Positions 8,935-17,290 of a stretch of 24,567 nt of DNA are shown here, one piece after another. Position 1 is the first letter of the stretch; every line of letters starts with the position of its first letter. Under the pieces are notes generated by a model. That model did no database searches, was not told the origin of the DNA, and worked only from the letters and a program-made list of their open reading frames with translations. The stretch lies in contig PUOZ01000268.1 in assembly GCA_003553165.1 (NCBI GenBank), positions 1-24,567 on the forward strand, written 5' to 3'. The DNA is from Thioalkalivibrio sp. Its GTDB lineage: Bacteria > Pseudomonadota > Gammaproteobacteria > Ectothiorhodospirales > Ectothiorhodospiraceae. The position numbers and the translations under genes were made by a program.

Positions 8935-9768
8935 TCACACCGTCGCCGGGGCCTCGGCCATGCGCGCGGCGTCCATTGCGGTGCGCATCTCGCGAACGAG
9001 CGCAGAAGCCGCCGCGCGGAATTGCTCGGGCGCTTCCGGAAACTCCTCCACCAGGCGCACGATCGCGCTTCCGACCACCACGGCATCGGCGACCCTGGCC
9101 ACCCGCGCCGCCGTCTCGGCATCGCGGATGCCAAAACCCACGCCCAGCGGCAGTTCGGTCAATGCCCGGATGGGACCGAGCCGGGCGCCCAGTTCGTTCG
9201 TATCCAGACTCCGGGAGCCGGTCACACCCTTCAGGGAAACATAATAGATGAAACCGCGCGCCGCAGCCGCGACATGGTGCAGTCGCACGCTCGAGGTGGT
9301 CGGCGCGACCAGGAAAATGGGTTCGATCCCGACCCGCTCGAGCAGCCCGCTCAGATCAGCACTCTCCTCCGGCGGCAGATCGACGAGCAGCACACCGTCG
9401 ACGCCGGCGGCGCCCGCAGCCTCCGCAAAGGCCTCTGAACCCATGCGTTCCACGGGATTCAGATAACCCATCAACACCACGGGCGTGTCCCGATCGCGTT
9501 CCCGGAACGTCCGCACCATGCCGATCACGTCGCGCAGGCTGGTGCCATGGGCCAGGGCCCGTTCGCAGGCCAGCTGGATCACCGGTCCGTCCGCCATCGG
9601 ATCCGAAAACGGCACGCCGAGCTCGAGCAGGTCGGCACCGGCAGCCACCAGGTCGTGCATCAATGCCACGGTCACGCCGGGAGCGGGGTCGCCGGCGGTC
9701 ACGTAGGGAATCAGCGCCGCCCGGCCATGGGCGCGGGTCTCGGCAAAACGTTTTGCAATCCGGCTCAC
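8935..9768 (-). CDS. trpA: Tryptophan synthase alpha chain
   Basis: Cleaves indole-3-glycerol phosphate to indole and glyceraldehyde 3-phosphate and passes indole to TrpB through the alpha-beta tunnel. 277 aa TIM barrel. Catalytic Glu49 and Asp60 are in place ([16 protein letters not shown]), as are the later motifs [24 protein letters not shown] and VGFGIRDAE. The start is GTG, and GTGA is shared with the trpB stop codon (9765-9768), so translation is likely coupled and equimolar. The C-terminus is a little longer than E. coli TrpA (268 aa). Confidence 0.97.
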   Translation of the reverse strand: MSRIAKRFAETRAHGRAALIPYVTAGDPAPGVTVALMHDLVAAGADLLELGVPFSDPMADGPVIQLACERALAHGTSLRDVIGMVRTFRERDRDTPVVLMGYLNPVERMGSEAFAEAAGAAGVDGVLLVDLPPEESADLSGLLERVGIEPIFLVAPTTSSVRLHHVAAAARGFIYYVSLKGVTGSRSLDTNELGARLGPIRALTELPLGVGFGIRDAETAARVARVADAVVVGSAIVRLVEEFPEAPEQFRAAASALVREMRTAMDAARMAEAPATV

Positions 9769-10976
9769 AGTTCGATCCCCTCGAGGCGGGCGATGGTGTT
9801 CAGGTCCTTGTCCCCGCGCCCGGACAGGTTGATGATCAGGCTCTGGTCGCTGCGCATGCTCGGGGCCAGATCGAGCACGTGGGCTACGGCATGACTCGTC
9901 TCCAGGGCCGGGATGATGCCCTCGGTGCGGGTCAGCCGATGGAAGGCGCGCAGAGCCTCAGCGTCGGTCACCGAGACGTAGGTGGCCCGTCCCAGGTCCT
10001 TCAGCCAGGAATGTTCCGGTCCGACACCGGGATAATCAAGCCCCGCCGAGATCGAGTGCGTCTCGATGATCTGGCCGTTGTCGTCCTCCATCAGATAGGT
10101 CCGGTTGCCGTGCAGCACACCGGGGCGGCCCGCGCACAACGGGGCGGAGTGCCGGCCGGTGGCGACACCCTCGCCACCCGCCTCGACCCCGATCATGGCC
10201 ACCGACTCGTCGGCCAGGAAGGGGTGGAACAGGCCGATCGCATTCGAACCGCCGCCGACGCAGGCCACGAGGGCATCCGGCAGGCGCCCGGTCATCTCCA
10301 GGTGCTGGGCGCGCGCCTCGCGCCCGATCACCGACTGGAAGTCACGCACCATCGCCGGATAGGGATGCGGTCCAGCTACCGTGCCGATGATGTAGAAGGT
10401 GTCATCCACATTGCTCACCCAGTCCCGCATCGCCTCGTTCAGCGCGTCCTTCAAGGTGCGCGAACCGGACTTGACCGCCACCACGTCGGCACCCAGCAGG
10501 CGCATGCGGTAGACGTTCGGGGACTGACGCTGGATATCCTCGGCACCCATGTAGACCACGCACTCGAGCCCGAGACGGGCGGCCACCGTCGCGGTGGCCA
10601 CCCCGTGCTGCCCCGCCCCGGTCTCGGCGATGATCCGCGTCTTGCCCAGCCGCTTCGCCAGCAGCGCCTGGCCGATGGTGTTGTTCACCTTGTGCGCGCC
10701 GGTGTGGTTCAGATCCTCACGCTTCAGGTAGATCTGTGCGCCGCCGAGTTCCCTGGTAAGCCGCTCGGCCAGGTAAAGCGGGCTCGGCCGGCCCACGAAA
10801 TTGCGCAGGTCCGCATCCAGTTCCGCGACGAATTCAGGATCGTTGATGTATTTTTCGTAGACCGCCTGCAGTTCGTCCAGCGCGCCCATCAGGGTCTCGG
10901 CGACGAACCGTCCGCCGTACGGCCCGAAATGCCCACGCGCGTCCGGAAAGGCCGCCCAGTCGATTGCCTGCTTCAT
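9765..10976 (-). CDS. trpB: Tryptophan synthase beta chain
   Basis: PLP enzyme that condenses indole with serine to tryptophan. About 403 aa. The PLP lysine is Lys96 in [10 protein letters not shown], the catalytic glutamate is Glu118 in [11 protein letters not shown], and the phosphate-binding glycine loop is [15 protein letters not shown]. The ATG at 10976 begins one base after the trpF stop. An in-frame GTG at 10985 would overlap trpF by 8 bases and add three residues; AGGTGG lies only 3 bases before that GTG and 12 before the ATG, so the choice is not certain. It is part of a tight trpF-trpB-trpA unit. Confidence 0.97.
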   Translation of the reverse strand: MKQAIDWAAFPDARGHFGPYGGRFVAETLMGALDELQAVYEKYINDPEFVAELDADLRNFVGRPSPLYLAERLTRELGGAQIYLKREDLNHTGAHKVNNTIGQALLAKRLGKTRIIAETGAGQHGVATATVAARLGLECVVYMGAEDIQRQSPNVYRMRLLGADVVAVKSGSRTLKDALNEAMRDWVSNVDDTFYIIGTVAGPHPYPAMVRDFQSVIGREARAQHLEMTGRLPDALVACVGGGSNAIGLFHPFLADESVAMIGVEAGGEGVATGRHSAPLCAGRPGVLHGNRTYLMEDDNGQIIETHSISAGLDYPGVGPEHSWLKDLGRATYVSVTDAEALRAFHRLTRTEGIIPALETSHAVAHVLDLAPSMRSDQSLIINLSGRGDKDLNTIARLEGIEL

Positions 10977-10977
10977 C

Positions 10978-11604
10978 TCACTCACGTTCCACCTGTCTCA
11001 CCGCGTCCACGAAATCCCGGACCAGCCGGGGATCCTTTTGCCCGGGCGCGGATTCCACGCCCGAACTGACGTCCACGCCGTAGGGGCGCGTCACCGCCAG
11101 GGCCTGACCTACATTGCCGGCATCCAGGCCCCCGGCCAAAAGCCAGGGGCGGCCCAGGGAATCCGGAATCCTGTGCCAGTCGAAGGCCCGCCCCGAGCCA
11201 CCCATCATGCCGCCTGCGTGGCTGTCGAGCAGAAAGCCCCGCGCCGCGGGGTGGGCATCCATCTCGGGCCGAGGGTCCGAGCCATCGCCCATCGCAATGG
11301 CCTTCAGGTAAGGCAGCCCGAAGCCCTGGCAGAAAGCCGCGCTCTCGGCCCCGTGAAATTGCAGGAAATCCAGCCTGCAGCCTTCGAGGGCCCGCTCGAC
11401 CTCCGCGGCATCCGGGTCGACGAACAGTCCCACGGTAGCGACGAAGGGCGGCATCACGGCAGCGACCGCCGCCCCCTGCGCGATGCTCACCGCCCGTCGG
11501 CTGCGCGCATAGAACACCAGCCCGATCGCATCGGCGCCGGCATCGGTCGCTACGAGTGCCTGCCCGGGATCGGTCAGGCCACAAATCTTGATTCGGTAAC
11601 GCAT
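10978..11604 (-). CDS. trpF: Phosphoribosylanthranilate isomerase
   Basis: Converts N-(5-phosphoribosyl)anthranilate to CdRP in tryptophan synthesis. 208 aa TIM barrel. Catalytic Cys8 is in [11 protein letters not shown] and the general acid Asp in [24 protein letters not shown] and [12 protein letters not shown] are also family-typical. ATG at 11604. It is the first gene after the repeat element at 11819-12120 and probably begins its own transcript from the extended -10 at 11775-11783. The other trp genes (trpE, trpG, trpD, trpC) are not in the window. Confidence 0.96.
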   Translation of the reverse strand: MRYRIKICGLTDPGQALVATDAGADAIGLVFYARSRRAVSIAQGAAVAAVMPPFVATVGLFVDPDAAEVERALEGCRLDFLQFHGAESAAFCQGFGLPYLKAIAMGDGSDPRPEMDAHPAARGFLLDSHAGGMMGGSGRAFDWHRIPDSLGRPWLLAGGLDAGNVGQALAVTRPYGVDVSSGVESAPGQKDPRLVRDFVDAVRQVERE

Positions 11605-11774
11605 GATGAGCGGTGAGGAATCCGTCGGGTTTGGCGATCGCAGCGGGCCGAAAGGACAACAGACGCTGGTTCGATCATCCGCGCAACCGGGTGGTTCCGG
11701 GGAGCGCGAATACTCGGCAGGTCGAACGGACCCCGAACCGCGCGGTCGCGCCGGCCAAAGTCCGGCAATCGCGA

Positions 11775-11783
11775 AGATTACCA
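11775..11783 (-). promoter_or_regulatory. Extended -10 promoter candidate for trpF
   Basis: The leftward strand reads TGGTAATCT, a TGn-extended -10 box, with no good -35. It predicts a start near 11768 and an untranslated leader of about 165 bases. No Trp-rich leader peptide or attenuator-like hairpin pair was found in that leader. The surrounding 12-mer AAGATTACCAGA (11774-11785, plus strand) recurs exactly before fimV. Confidence 0.5.
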
Positions 11784-11818
11784 GAACAGGCCGGCACGGG
11801 TGTCGAACGCAAGCCTAA

Positions 11819-12120
11819 TGATCACGGAAGCTCAGCAGGGAATCCGTTCGCGCGCAACGCCCCGGATGGCCGTCCCTTGTGGGAAGCGCCCTGCATAGAG
11901 CGGTCCCTTGTGGGAGGCGAGCCCTCTCGGCGATCTAACGGCGCAACGCCCCGGATGGCCGTCCCTTGTGGGAGGCGCCCTGCATAGAGCGGTCCCTTGT
12001 GGGAGGCGAGCCCTCTCGGCGATCTTCCGGTGAAAACCTTCGCCCACAGGGTGGCCTCCCACAGGGGCGCCCCTTGAAACAGCACCGATGTGAACCCCTG
12101 CGGAGATTCCGTGGTCATCA
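11819..12120 (+). repeat. REP-containing inverted-repeat element C between trpF and truA
   Basis: Bounded by imperfect inverted ends: AAGCTCAGCAGG at 11828-11839 and CCTGCGGAGATT at 12097-12108, with TGATCAC on the left and GGTCATCA on the right as outer parts. Inside are two REP cores (11909-11933, 11998-12022) and an inverted arm GGCCTCCCACAGGGGC at 12053-12068. It has no coding capacity. The left 70 bp align with the left end of element B (23646-23876). It fits a non-autonomous, REPIN- or MITE-like element. The mobilising enzyme is not in the window. Confidence 0.8.
11852..12029 (+). repeat. 89-bp tandem duplication inside element C
   Basis: Two head-to-tail units, 11852-11940 and 11941-12029, each 89 bp and both starting GCGCAACGCCCCGGATGG. 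They differ only at one internal base (GGGAAGCG versus GGGAGGCG) and two bases near the end (CTAACG versus CTTCCG). Each contains one REP core plus a second shorter TGTGGGA-GCGCCC half unit. Confidence 0.9.
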
Positions 12121-12166
12121 GGAGCCTCCATTGTCCATTCGTCCTCGGCCGGTCGAGGGACTTGGA

Positions 12167-13000
12167 TCAGGGCTCCCTCGCGGCGAGGGCGGGAACGATC
12201 GGCCACACCGGCTGCGCGCCCGCCTCGGGCAACCCAAACACCGGGTCGTAATCCACGCCGACAAGGTACAGGCCGCCGGCCGGAGCCGTAATGCCGGACG
12301 CCCTGCGGTCGCGGGCCGTGAGAACCTCCCGGACCCACCCGGCCTCGCGCTTGCCCTGCCCGATGGGAATCAGCAGCCCGGCGATATTGCGCACCATATG
12401 GTGGAGAAAGGCGTTGGCATGGACATCGAGAACGACGAAACGCCCCTGGCGGCTGACGGCGATGGAGTGAATCGTCTTCGTCGACGATTTCGCCTGGCAG
12501 GCCATGGCCCGCAGACTGGTGAAATCGTGGCTGCCCACCAGACCCTGTGCCGCCTCGTGCATTCGTTGCGCATCGAGCGGGTAGCGCCACCAGGCCAGAC
12601 CACGGGCCTGGATCGCGGGTCGCACCGCCTGGTTCGCGATCACGTAGCGGTAGCGTCGCGCCTGCGCCGCGAAACGTGCATGGAAGGCGCGGGAGACCGG
12701 CTGCGCCCAGAGCAGGGCGACGGATTCGGGCAGTCGGGCATTCGCGCCGAGAAGCCAGTTGCGCTCCTCACGCACCGCGGTCGTGTCGAAGTGAATGACC
12801 TGGCCGGTGGCATGCACGCCGGCATCGGTCCGCCCGGCGCAATGCAGATCCACCGCATGTCCGGCGACGAAGCCAAGGGCCTCCTCGACCGCTGCCTGCA
12901 CGCTGGGGCCATCCTTCTGACGCTGCCAGCCGACAAAGCAGCTGCCATCGTATTCCACCCCCAGTGCCCAGCGCTGCGGGGTCGTCGCGGACGCGGCCAT
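12167..13000 (-). CDS. truA: tRNA pseudouridine(38-40) synthase
   Basis: Isomerises uridines 38-40 in the anticodon stem-loop of many tRNAs. About 277 aa. Catalytic Asp59 is in HCAGRTDAGVHATGQ; ALGVEYDGSCFVGWQRQ at the N-terminus and NAFLHHMVRNIAG near the C-terminus are TruA signatures. The ATG at 13000 (MAASATTPQRWALG) is preferred over an in-frame TTG at 13024, because AGGGGG lies 8 bases before it and it matches the usual length. It starts 13 bases after the stop of the EcfT-like gene and is presumably co-transcribed with it. The repeat element C lies 46 bp beyond its stop. Confidence 0.96.
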   Translation of the reverse strand: MAASATTPQRWALGVEYDGSCFVGWQRQKDGPSVQAAVEEALGFVAGHAVDLHCAGRTDAGVHATGQVIHFDTTAVREERNWLLGANARLPESVALLWAQPVSRAFHARFAAQARRYRYVIANQAVRPAIQARGLAWWRYPLDAQRMHEAAQGLVGSHDFTSLRAMACQAKSSTKTIHSIAVSRQGRFVVLDVHANAFLHHMVRNIAGLLIPIGQGKREAGWVREVLTARDRRASGITAPAGGLYLVGVDYDPVFGLPEAGAQPVWPIVPALAAREP

Positions 13001-13013
13001 CGGAAGATCCCCC

Positions 13014-13772
13014 TCACCCCGCAAGCCGAATCCCCGCGGCTGTCAGCACAGCCAGCCACAACAGCACCACCTGCCACACCAGCCGCCCCCCCGTGGGCAG
13101 GCGCGCGGGCACCCCGTCTTCCGGCGCAGCCGCTTGCCGAACCTGCGGTGTCGTTCCGGCCAGGGCATCGTCGAGCCGGGTGACCAGGAACTCCCGGCCG
13201 GCCCTCAGCAGGCCGAGGCGCGAGCCCTGCACCCGCTTCCTGAACTCGAGATAGTCCGCGCGCTGAGCCTCGAAGGCATCCAGTGCGAGAAAAAGACGTT
13301 GGGCAAAGACCTCGCCACGCACCCCCAGCGGCCGCAACACCGACAGGCAACGGGCCAAGCCACGGATCTGCGCGCTTCGTTCAAACAAGGCCGTCAGCCA
13401 CGCAACCCAGCAGACCACCAACACCAGCGCCGCGATGCGCACCCCGGCATCGGCAAGCCCCTCGGGCGAAGGACGCAGGCGGTCCCACCCCCAGGGTCCC
13501 GCGCCGGGGTACAGCCAGCCGAAGAAGACCAATAGCGACAGGAAAAACCATTTCAGGCGCCAGGCGAGCGCGAGACCACGACGCACGGGGCAATCGCCGA
13601 TGGCGACCAGCAACGCCAGAACCAGAAACCCCGGAATCAGCGCGACGGCCATCGGATTCACCAGCGTCGAAGACAACACCAGGATCCCGACAATGGCCAG
13701 GCTCGCCAGCCAGTCGGCAGACATCAGCGCGACGGCCGGCGCAGGATCATGCGGAACAACCCGTCGCGCCAT
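13014..13772 (-). CDS. Membrane protein, probable EcfT/CbiQ-like
   Basis: 252 aa with hydrophobic segments at about 20-42, 45-62, 70-90, 110-130 and 228-248. The cytoplasmic stretch near 133-185 (IRGLARCLSVLRPLGVRGE, then FLALDAFEAQRADYLEFR) resembles the coupling region of ECF-transporter T proteins, which normally link an S component to ATPases. No ATPase or substrate-binding partner lies nearby, so the role is unknown and the family call is inference. ATG at 13772 follows GGGGCG; an internal ATG at 13724 would remove 16 residues. It sits 17 bp after fimV and 13 bp before truA, so it is probably read from the fimV promoter. Confidence 0.75.
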   Translation of the reverse strand: MARRVVPHDPAPAVALMSADWLASLAIVGILVLSSTLVNPMAVALIPGFLVLALLVAIGDCPVRRGLALAWRLKWFFLSLLVFFGWLYPGAGPWGWDRLRPSPEGLADAGVRIAALVLVVCWVAWLTALFERSAQIRGLARCLSVLRPLGVRGEVFAQRLFLALDAFEAQRADYLEFRKRVQGSRLGLLRAGREFLVTRLDDALAGTTPQVRQAAAPEDGVPARLPTGGRLVWQVVLLWLAVLTAAGIRLAG

Positions 13773-13789
13773 GGTCGCCCCGATGCCGA

Positions 13790-16114
13790 TCAGCCCTTGC
13801 CGCCCTCGACCTGGTTGCGGATCGCCTCCGCCTTTGCAGCCTGCTCCGGGGTCGCGCTGGACATGATTTCGTCGAGGAGCGCCAGTGCGCCGTCACGGTC
13901 ACCCATCTCGACAAACGCCTCGGCGAGACTGAGTTTCATGCCGTTCTCGGAAGTATCGGCCTCACCGCCGAATCCCGACAGATCGCCCGTAGGACCGGCC
14001 TCGGCGGGGGCATCGAAGTCCGGGAGGTCGAGCATCGGGAGCTCGTCCGGCCCGTCTGGCTCCGAGGACTTGCGCGCCTCCGTCTTGCCGGGGCCGGACG
14101 GCGCGCCCGGCGGCTCGCCGCCATCGATCGCGTCAAGATCGAAACGCAGCAGGTCGGCGTCATCCTCTCCCGCTTGCGCCGCACCCGACCGGGCCGCATC
14201 CCCGGCGGCTTCCGGCTCAGGCGCATCGAAGACCTCGAAATCAAGCGAGTTCGTCTGCTCGTCGGCTTCTCGCGTCGTCTTGCCCTTGACCGGCGCGGCC
14301 GTTCCGGAAGCATCGCCGGACACGCCAACCCGAGCCTCTGCCGCGGCAATCCGCTGGCGCATGGCATCATCCCCAGGTCCCAGGCGTTCGCGCAGGGCCG
14401 CGGCGTTGGCATGAACCGCGTCGGCGTTATCGTTGGCGGCGTACGCCTCGATCAGGCGGACACGGTATTCCGGCTTGTCGCGACCCTCCCGGATGGCGTT
14501 CTCCAGGGCGGAAATGGCCTGGTCGTTCATGCCGTAAGCAAGGTAGAGATCGAGATCCGCCAGGAGGTCGTCGTCCCTGCTCTCGGTGGTGACGGGGGCG
14601 TCCTGCGGCTCGGTATGCGCATCGTCCCCAGCCTTCGGCGCCGCGCCTGCGGCCAAGCCGGCTGCAACCGCGCTCGCTGCACCGGCGCTGGCGGCGGCGC
14701 CGCCCGCAGCGGGGGTTGCCGGGGGCGCCGGCGGCATCTGAGCAGCCGGGCTCGACCGGACGGGCGCCTGTTCCATCACCGCCGCTTCGCGGCGAATCGG
14801 TCGAAACACCGACACCAGCAGGAGGAGAAACAACAGAATCGAGGTGAGTGCCAGCAGCGACAGCAGAGGATCGGCAGCGATCCTCTGGTGCAGGGCAAGG
14901 TCTTCGCCGGAACCAGCACTCTGTGGCCCGGCGCCGGGCTGTGCCTGGATCTCCCGCAGACGCTGTTCCAGCTGGGCCAGTTCGGAATTCATGACGCCGA
15001 TCAAATGGTCGCGCTCGGCCACTTCGCCACGCAGGGAGATGAGTTCGTCCCGCAGCTCGCTCATCGCCGTCTGTTGGGACAACAGCGCCTCCTCGATGAC
15101 CTGGGTCCCCTGGCCGTCGGTCACGCCGGCCACCTGTTCCCTCTCAACGAGGATCTCGAGCCGATCCGTGGCCATGAGCTCAGGATCGTCCGCAAGGGGT
15201 GCGGCCGCCACGTCGTCGCGCTCATCTACCGGAACGGCCGGGTCCACTTCCTCGGCCGGGCCAGCGGCTTCGGGCTCTGCTTCCGGCTCGACGCCTTCAG
15301 GGAGTTCGGGATCCGGTTCCGCAGGCGGCGCTGGTGCGGCCGGCTCAGCCGGGATGGTCGGAGGCGGTGGTGCCGAACCGTCACGCCATGCAGTGGTCTG
15401 CCGCTGGATCTCCTGCCGCGCCATACCGGCGTCGATGGCGAAGACCTCGGCCTGGTCGGGCAGGTTCAACCGGGCGCCGGCCAGCAACCGATTCACGTTC
15501 CCATCGGCGAAGGCCTGCGGGTTCGCCTCGAGAATGGCCAGCATCGCCTGGTTCATGGACACGCCCGTATAGCCCTGGCGCCGCACGATGGCCAGCAGAT
15601 TGTCGCCGGGCCGCACCGTGTGGACACCCCCGCGGGCTGCCGCGGGCTCCGCACGCTCGGCCGGGCGAGGCGCCGGCGCCTCGGCACGGGTGATGATCGG
15701 AGCGGCGCTGCGTTCCGGTGCGAAGGCGACCGGCGGATCGAGCAGAATGGTGTACTCGCGCATGACGCGACCCGCGCCCCAGCGAACCTCCAGCAGCAGT
15801 CCCACATAAGGCTCGCGGACCGGTCGTTGCGTGCTCAGTCGCACGATGCGGCTGGTGCCGGTGCCTTCCAACTGGATATCCAGATCCGCCGGCACGGCGC
15901 CACGGGACAACCCCGCGCGTCGGTAGGCTTCTTCCGGGGCAAGCCGCAATTCCAAGCCATCGTCGAGCAGCGCACTCCCCTGCGCCCGGATCTGCGCCTG
16001 CAGGGGTTGGTTGAGGAAGGACCGCACCTCGATCTCCCCGAGGCTGACACTGGCCAGCGCCGGTGAGCCCAACGCCAGTAAGAACAAGACCAGGATGAAT
16101 CTTTGCACGCGCAT
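13790..16114 (-). CDS. fimV: FimV/HubP polar landmark protein
   Basis: Inner-membrane hub that binds peptidoglycan and organises the cell pole; in Pseudomonas it supports type IV pilus assembly and cyclic AMP production. About 774 aa: signal peptide (1-21, MRVQRFILVLFLLALGSPALA), FimV N-terminal domain (about 22-130), LysM-like segment (about 165-220, VHTVRPGDNLLAIVRRQGYT), Pro/Glu-rich stretch, coiled coil (about 340-392), one membrane helix (about 417-437), an acidic cytoplasmic region and a C-terminal FimV domain (last 45 residues, LSLAEAFVEMGDRDGALALL). The start is ATG 16114 (GTG 16108 has better spacing from GAGGGG); an in-frame TTG at 16165 gives no signal peptide and is rejected. A CRP-type site and an extended -10 lie upstream. 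Confidence 0.93.
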   Translation of the reverse strand: MRVQRFILVLFLLALGSPALASVSLGEIEVRSFLNQPLQAQIRAQGSALLDDGLELRLAPEEAYRRAGLSRGAVPADLDIQLEGTGTSRIVRLSTQRPVREPYVGLLLEVRWGAGRVMREYTILLDPPVAFAPERSAAPIITRAEAPAPRPAERAEPAAARGGVHTVRPGDNLLAIVRRQGYTGVSMNQAMLAILEANPQAFADGNVNRLLAGARLNLPDQAEVFAIDAGMARQEIQRQTTAWRDGSAPPPPTIPAEPAAPAPPAEPDPELPEGVEPEAEPEAAGPAEEVDPAVPVDERDDVAAAPLADDPELMATDRLEILVEREQVAGVTDGQGTQVIEEALLSQQTAMSELRDELISLRGEVAERDHLIGVMNSELAQLEQRLREIQAQPGAGPQSAGSGEDLALHQRIAADPLLSLLALTSILLFLLLLVSVFRPIRREAAVMEQAPVRSSPAAQMPPAPPATPAAGGAAASAGAASAVAAGLAAGAAPKAGDDAHTEPQDAPVTTESRDDDLLADLDLYLAYGMNDQAISALENAIREGRDKPEYRVRLIEAYAANDNADAVHANAAALRERLGPGDDAMRQRIAAAEARVGVSGDASGTAAPVKGKTTREADEQTNSLDFEVFDAPEPEAAGDAARSGAAQAGEDDADLLRFDLDAIDGGEPPGAPSGPGKTEARKSSEPDGPDELPMLDLPDFDAPAEAGPTGDLSGFGGEADTSENGMKLSLAEAFVEMGDRDGALALLDEIMSSATPEQAAKAEAIRNQVEGGKG

Positions 16115-16199
16115 CTCCCCTCGCGACGAACCGTGGCCTCCGGCCCAGGTCAACCCACCGCCCAACGCACGCCCCTGTCTCGGCTGGCGGAATGATCCA

Positions 16200-16208
16200 A
16201 GATTACCA
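16200..16208 (-). promoter_or_regulatory. Extended -10 of the fimV promoter
   Basis: The leftward strand reads TGGTAATCT. It predicts transcription from the A at about 16193, leaving a leader of about 79 bases before fimV. The -35 position is occupied by half of the CRP-type palindrome at 16224-16239, as expected for an activator-dependent class II promoter. Confidence 0.6.
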
Positions 16209-16223
16209 GAGACTTCACGTTCA

Positions 16224-16239
16224 TGTGATGCAGATCACA
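16224..16239. promoter_or_regulatory. CRP/Vfr-binding site upstream of fimV
   Basis: TGTGATGCAGATCACA is a perfect TGTGA-N6-TCACA palindrome, the consensus of the CRP family. Its centre lies about 38.5 bp upstream of the inferred start of fimV transcription, close to the class II position of -41.5. The site overlaps the last codon and the TGA stop of asd. Confidence 0.75.
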
Positions 16240-17260
16240 GATATTCCTGCGCGAGGACCTCGGCGATCTGAATGGTGTTCAAGGCCGCCCCCTTGCGCAC
16301 GTTGTCCGACACCACCCAGAGGTTCAGCCCGCGCGGATGCGAGATGTCCTCGCGGATACGCCCGACAAAAACGCCGTCGCGCCCGCTGCTCTCGGTCACG
16401 GCTGTCGGATACCCGCCCGGCTCCCGCTTGTCCAGCACCGTCACCCCCGGCGCGCCCGAGAGCAGCTCGCGCGCCGCTTCCGCACTGATCTTCTCCCGGG
16501 TCTCGATGTGCACCGCCTCGGAGTGACCGTAGAAGACCGGCACCCGCACCGTGGTCGGATTCACCATGATCGATTCGTCGCCGAAGATCTTCCGGGTCTC
16601 CCAGACCATCTTCATCTCTTCCTTGGTATACCCGTTGTCCATGAAGGCGTCGATATGGGGCAACACGTTGAAGGCGATCTGTTTCGGGTAAACCTTGCAC
16701 TCCACCGGCTTGCCGTTCAACAGGGCCGCGGTCTGGTGGGCCAGCTCCTCGATCGCCTCCTTGCCGGTGCCGGACACGGCCTGGTAGGTCGCGACATTGA
16801 TGCGCTCGATGCCAACGGCGTCGTAGATCGGCTTCAGCGCCACCAGCATCTGAATGGTCGAGCAGTTCGGGTTGGCGATGATTCCCCGGCGGGTGTACTG
16901 CGCGATCGCCTGCGGATTGACCTCGGGCACCACCAGCGGAATATCGTCGTCGTAGCGGAACTGGGAGGTATTGTCGACCACCACGCAGCCGGCAGCCGCA
17001 GCCTTCGGCGCATAGATCGCGGAAACCGACGCGCCGGGGGAGAACAGGCCGATCTGCACCTTCCCGAAGTCGAATTCCGCGAGATCCTCGACCACCAGCT
17101 CGCGGTTTCCGAACGCCACGGTCTTGCCCGCCGAGCGCTCGCTGGCCAGGGCATAGACCTTGCCCACGGGAAACTTGCGCTGCGCCAGGATCGACAGCAT
17201 CGTCTCGCCCACGGCACCGGTGGCACCCACGACCGCAACGTCAAACGTTTTTGCATTCAT
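16235..17260 (-). CDS. asd: Aspartate-semialdehyde dehydrogenase
   Basis: Makes aspartate semialdehyde from aspartyl phosphate with NADPH, feeding lysine/diaminopimelate, threonine and methionine synthesis. 341 aa. The N-terminal NADP fold has VAVVGATGAVGETML. The catalytic Cys133 is in IIANPNCSTIQ, and a conserved His is in VFYGHSEAVHIET. The sequence is of the shorter, non-E. coli type seen next to leuB in many Proteobacteria. ATG at 17260; the ribosome site is weak (GGCGGT). It follows leuB by 30 bp and is probably in the same transcript. Its stop codon lies inside the CRP-type site of fimV. Confidence 0.96.
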   Translation of the reverse strand: MNAKTFDVAVVGATGAVGETMLSILAQRKFPVGKVYALASERSAGKTVAFGNRELVVEDLAEFDFGKVQIGLFSPGASVSAIYAPKAAAAGCVVVDNTSQFRYDDDIPLVVPEVNPQAIAQYTRRGIIANPNCSTIQMLVALKPIYDAVGIERINVATYQAVSGTGKEAIEELAHQTAALLNGKPVECKVYPKQIAFNVLPHIDAFMDNGYTKEEMKMVWETRKIFGDESIMVNPTTVRVPVFYGHSEAVHIETREKISAEAARELLSGAPGVTVLDKREPGGYPTAVTESSGRDGVFVGRIREDISHPRGLNLWVVSDNVRKGAALNTIQIAEVLAQEYL

Positions 17261-17290
17261 TACATTACCGCCATTTTATGAACTATTGTG

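Noticed and set aside
9663..11069. A 468-residue open frame opposite trpA, trpB and trpF
   Set aside because: It is a shadow of well-supported trp genes. Composition is that of translated GC-rich antisense.
11574..11768. A 64-residue leftward frame as a trp leader peptide
   Set aside because: It has no Trp codons, overlaps the trpF start in another frame, and no terminator/antiterminator pair is visible.
13283..16066. A 927-residue open frame on the plus strand opposite fimV
   Set aside because: Long antisense frames are common at this GC content. The product is Arg/Gly-rich without domains, while the opposite strand encodes a complete FimV.
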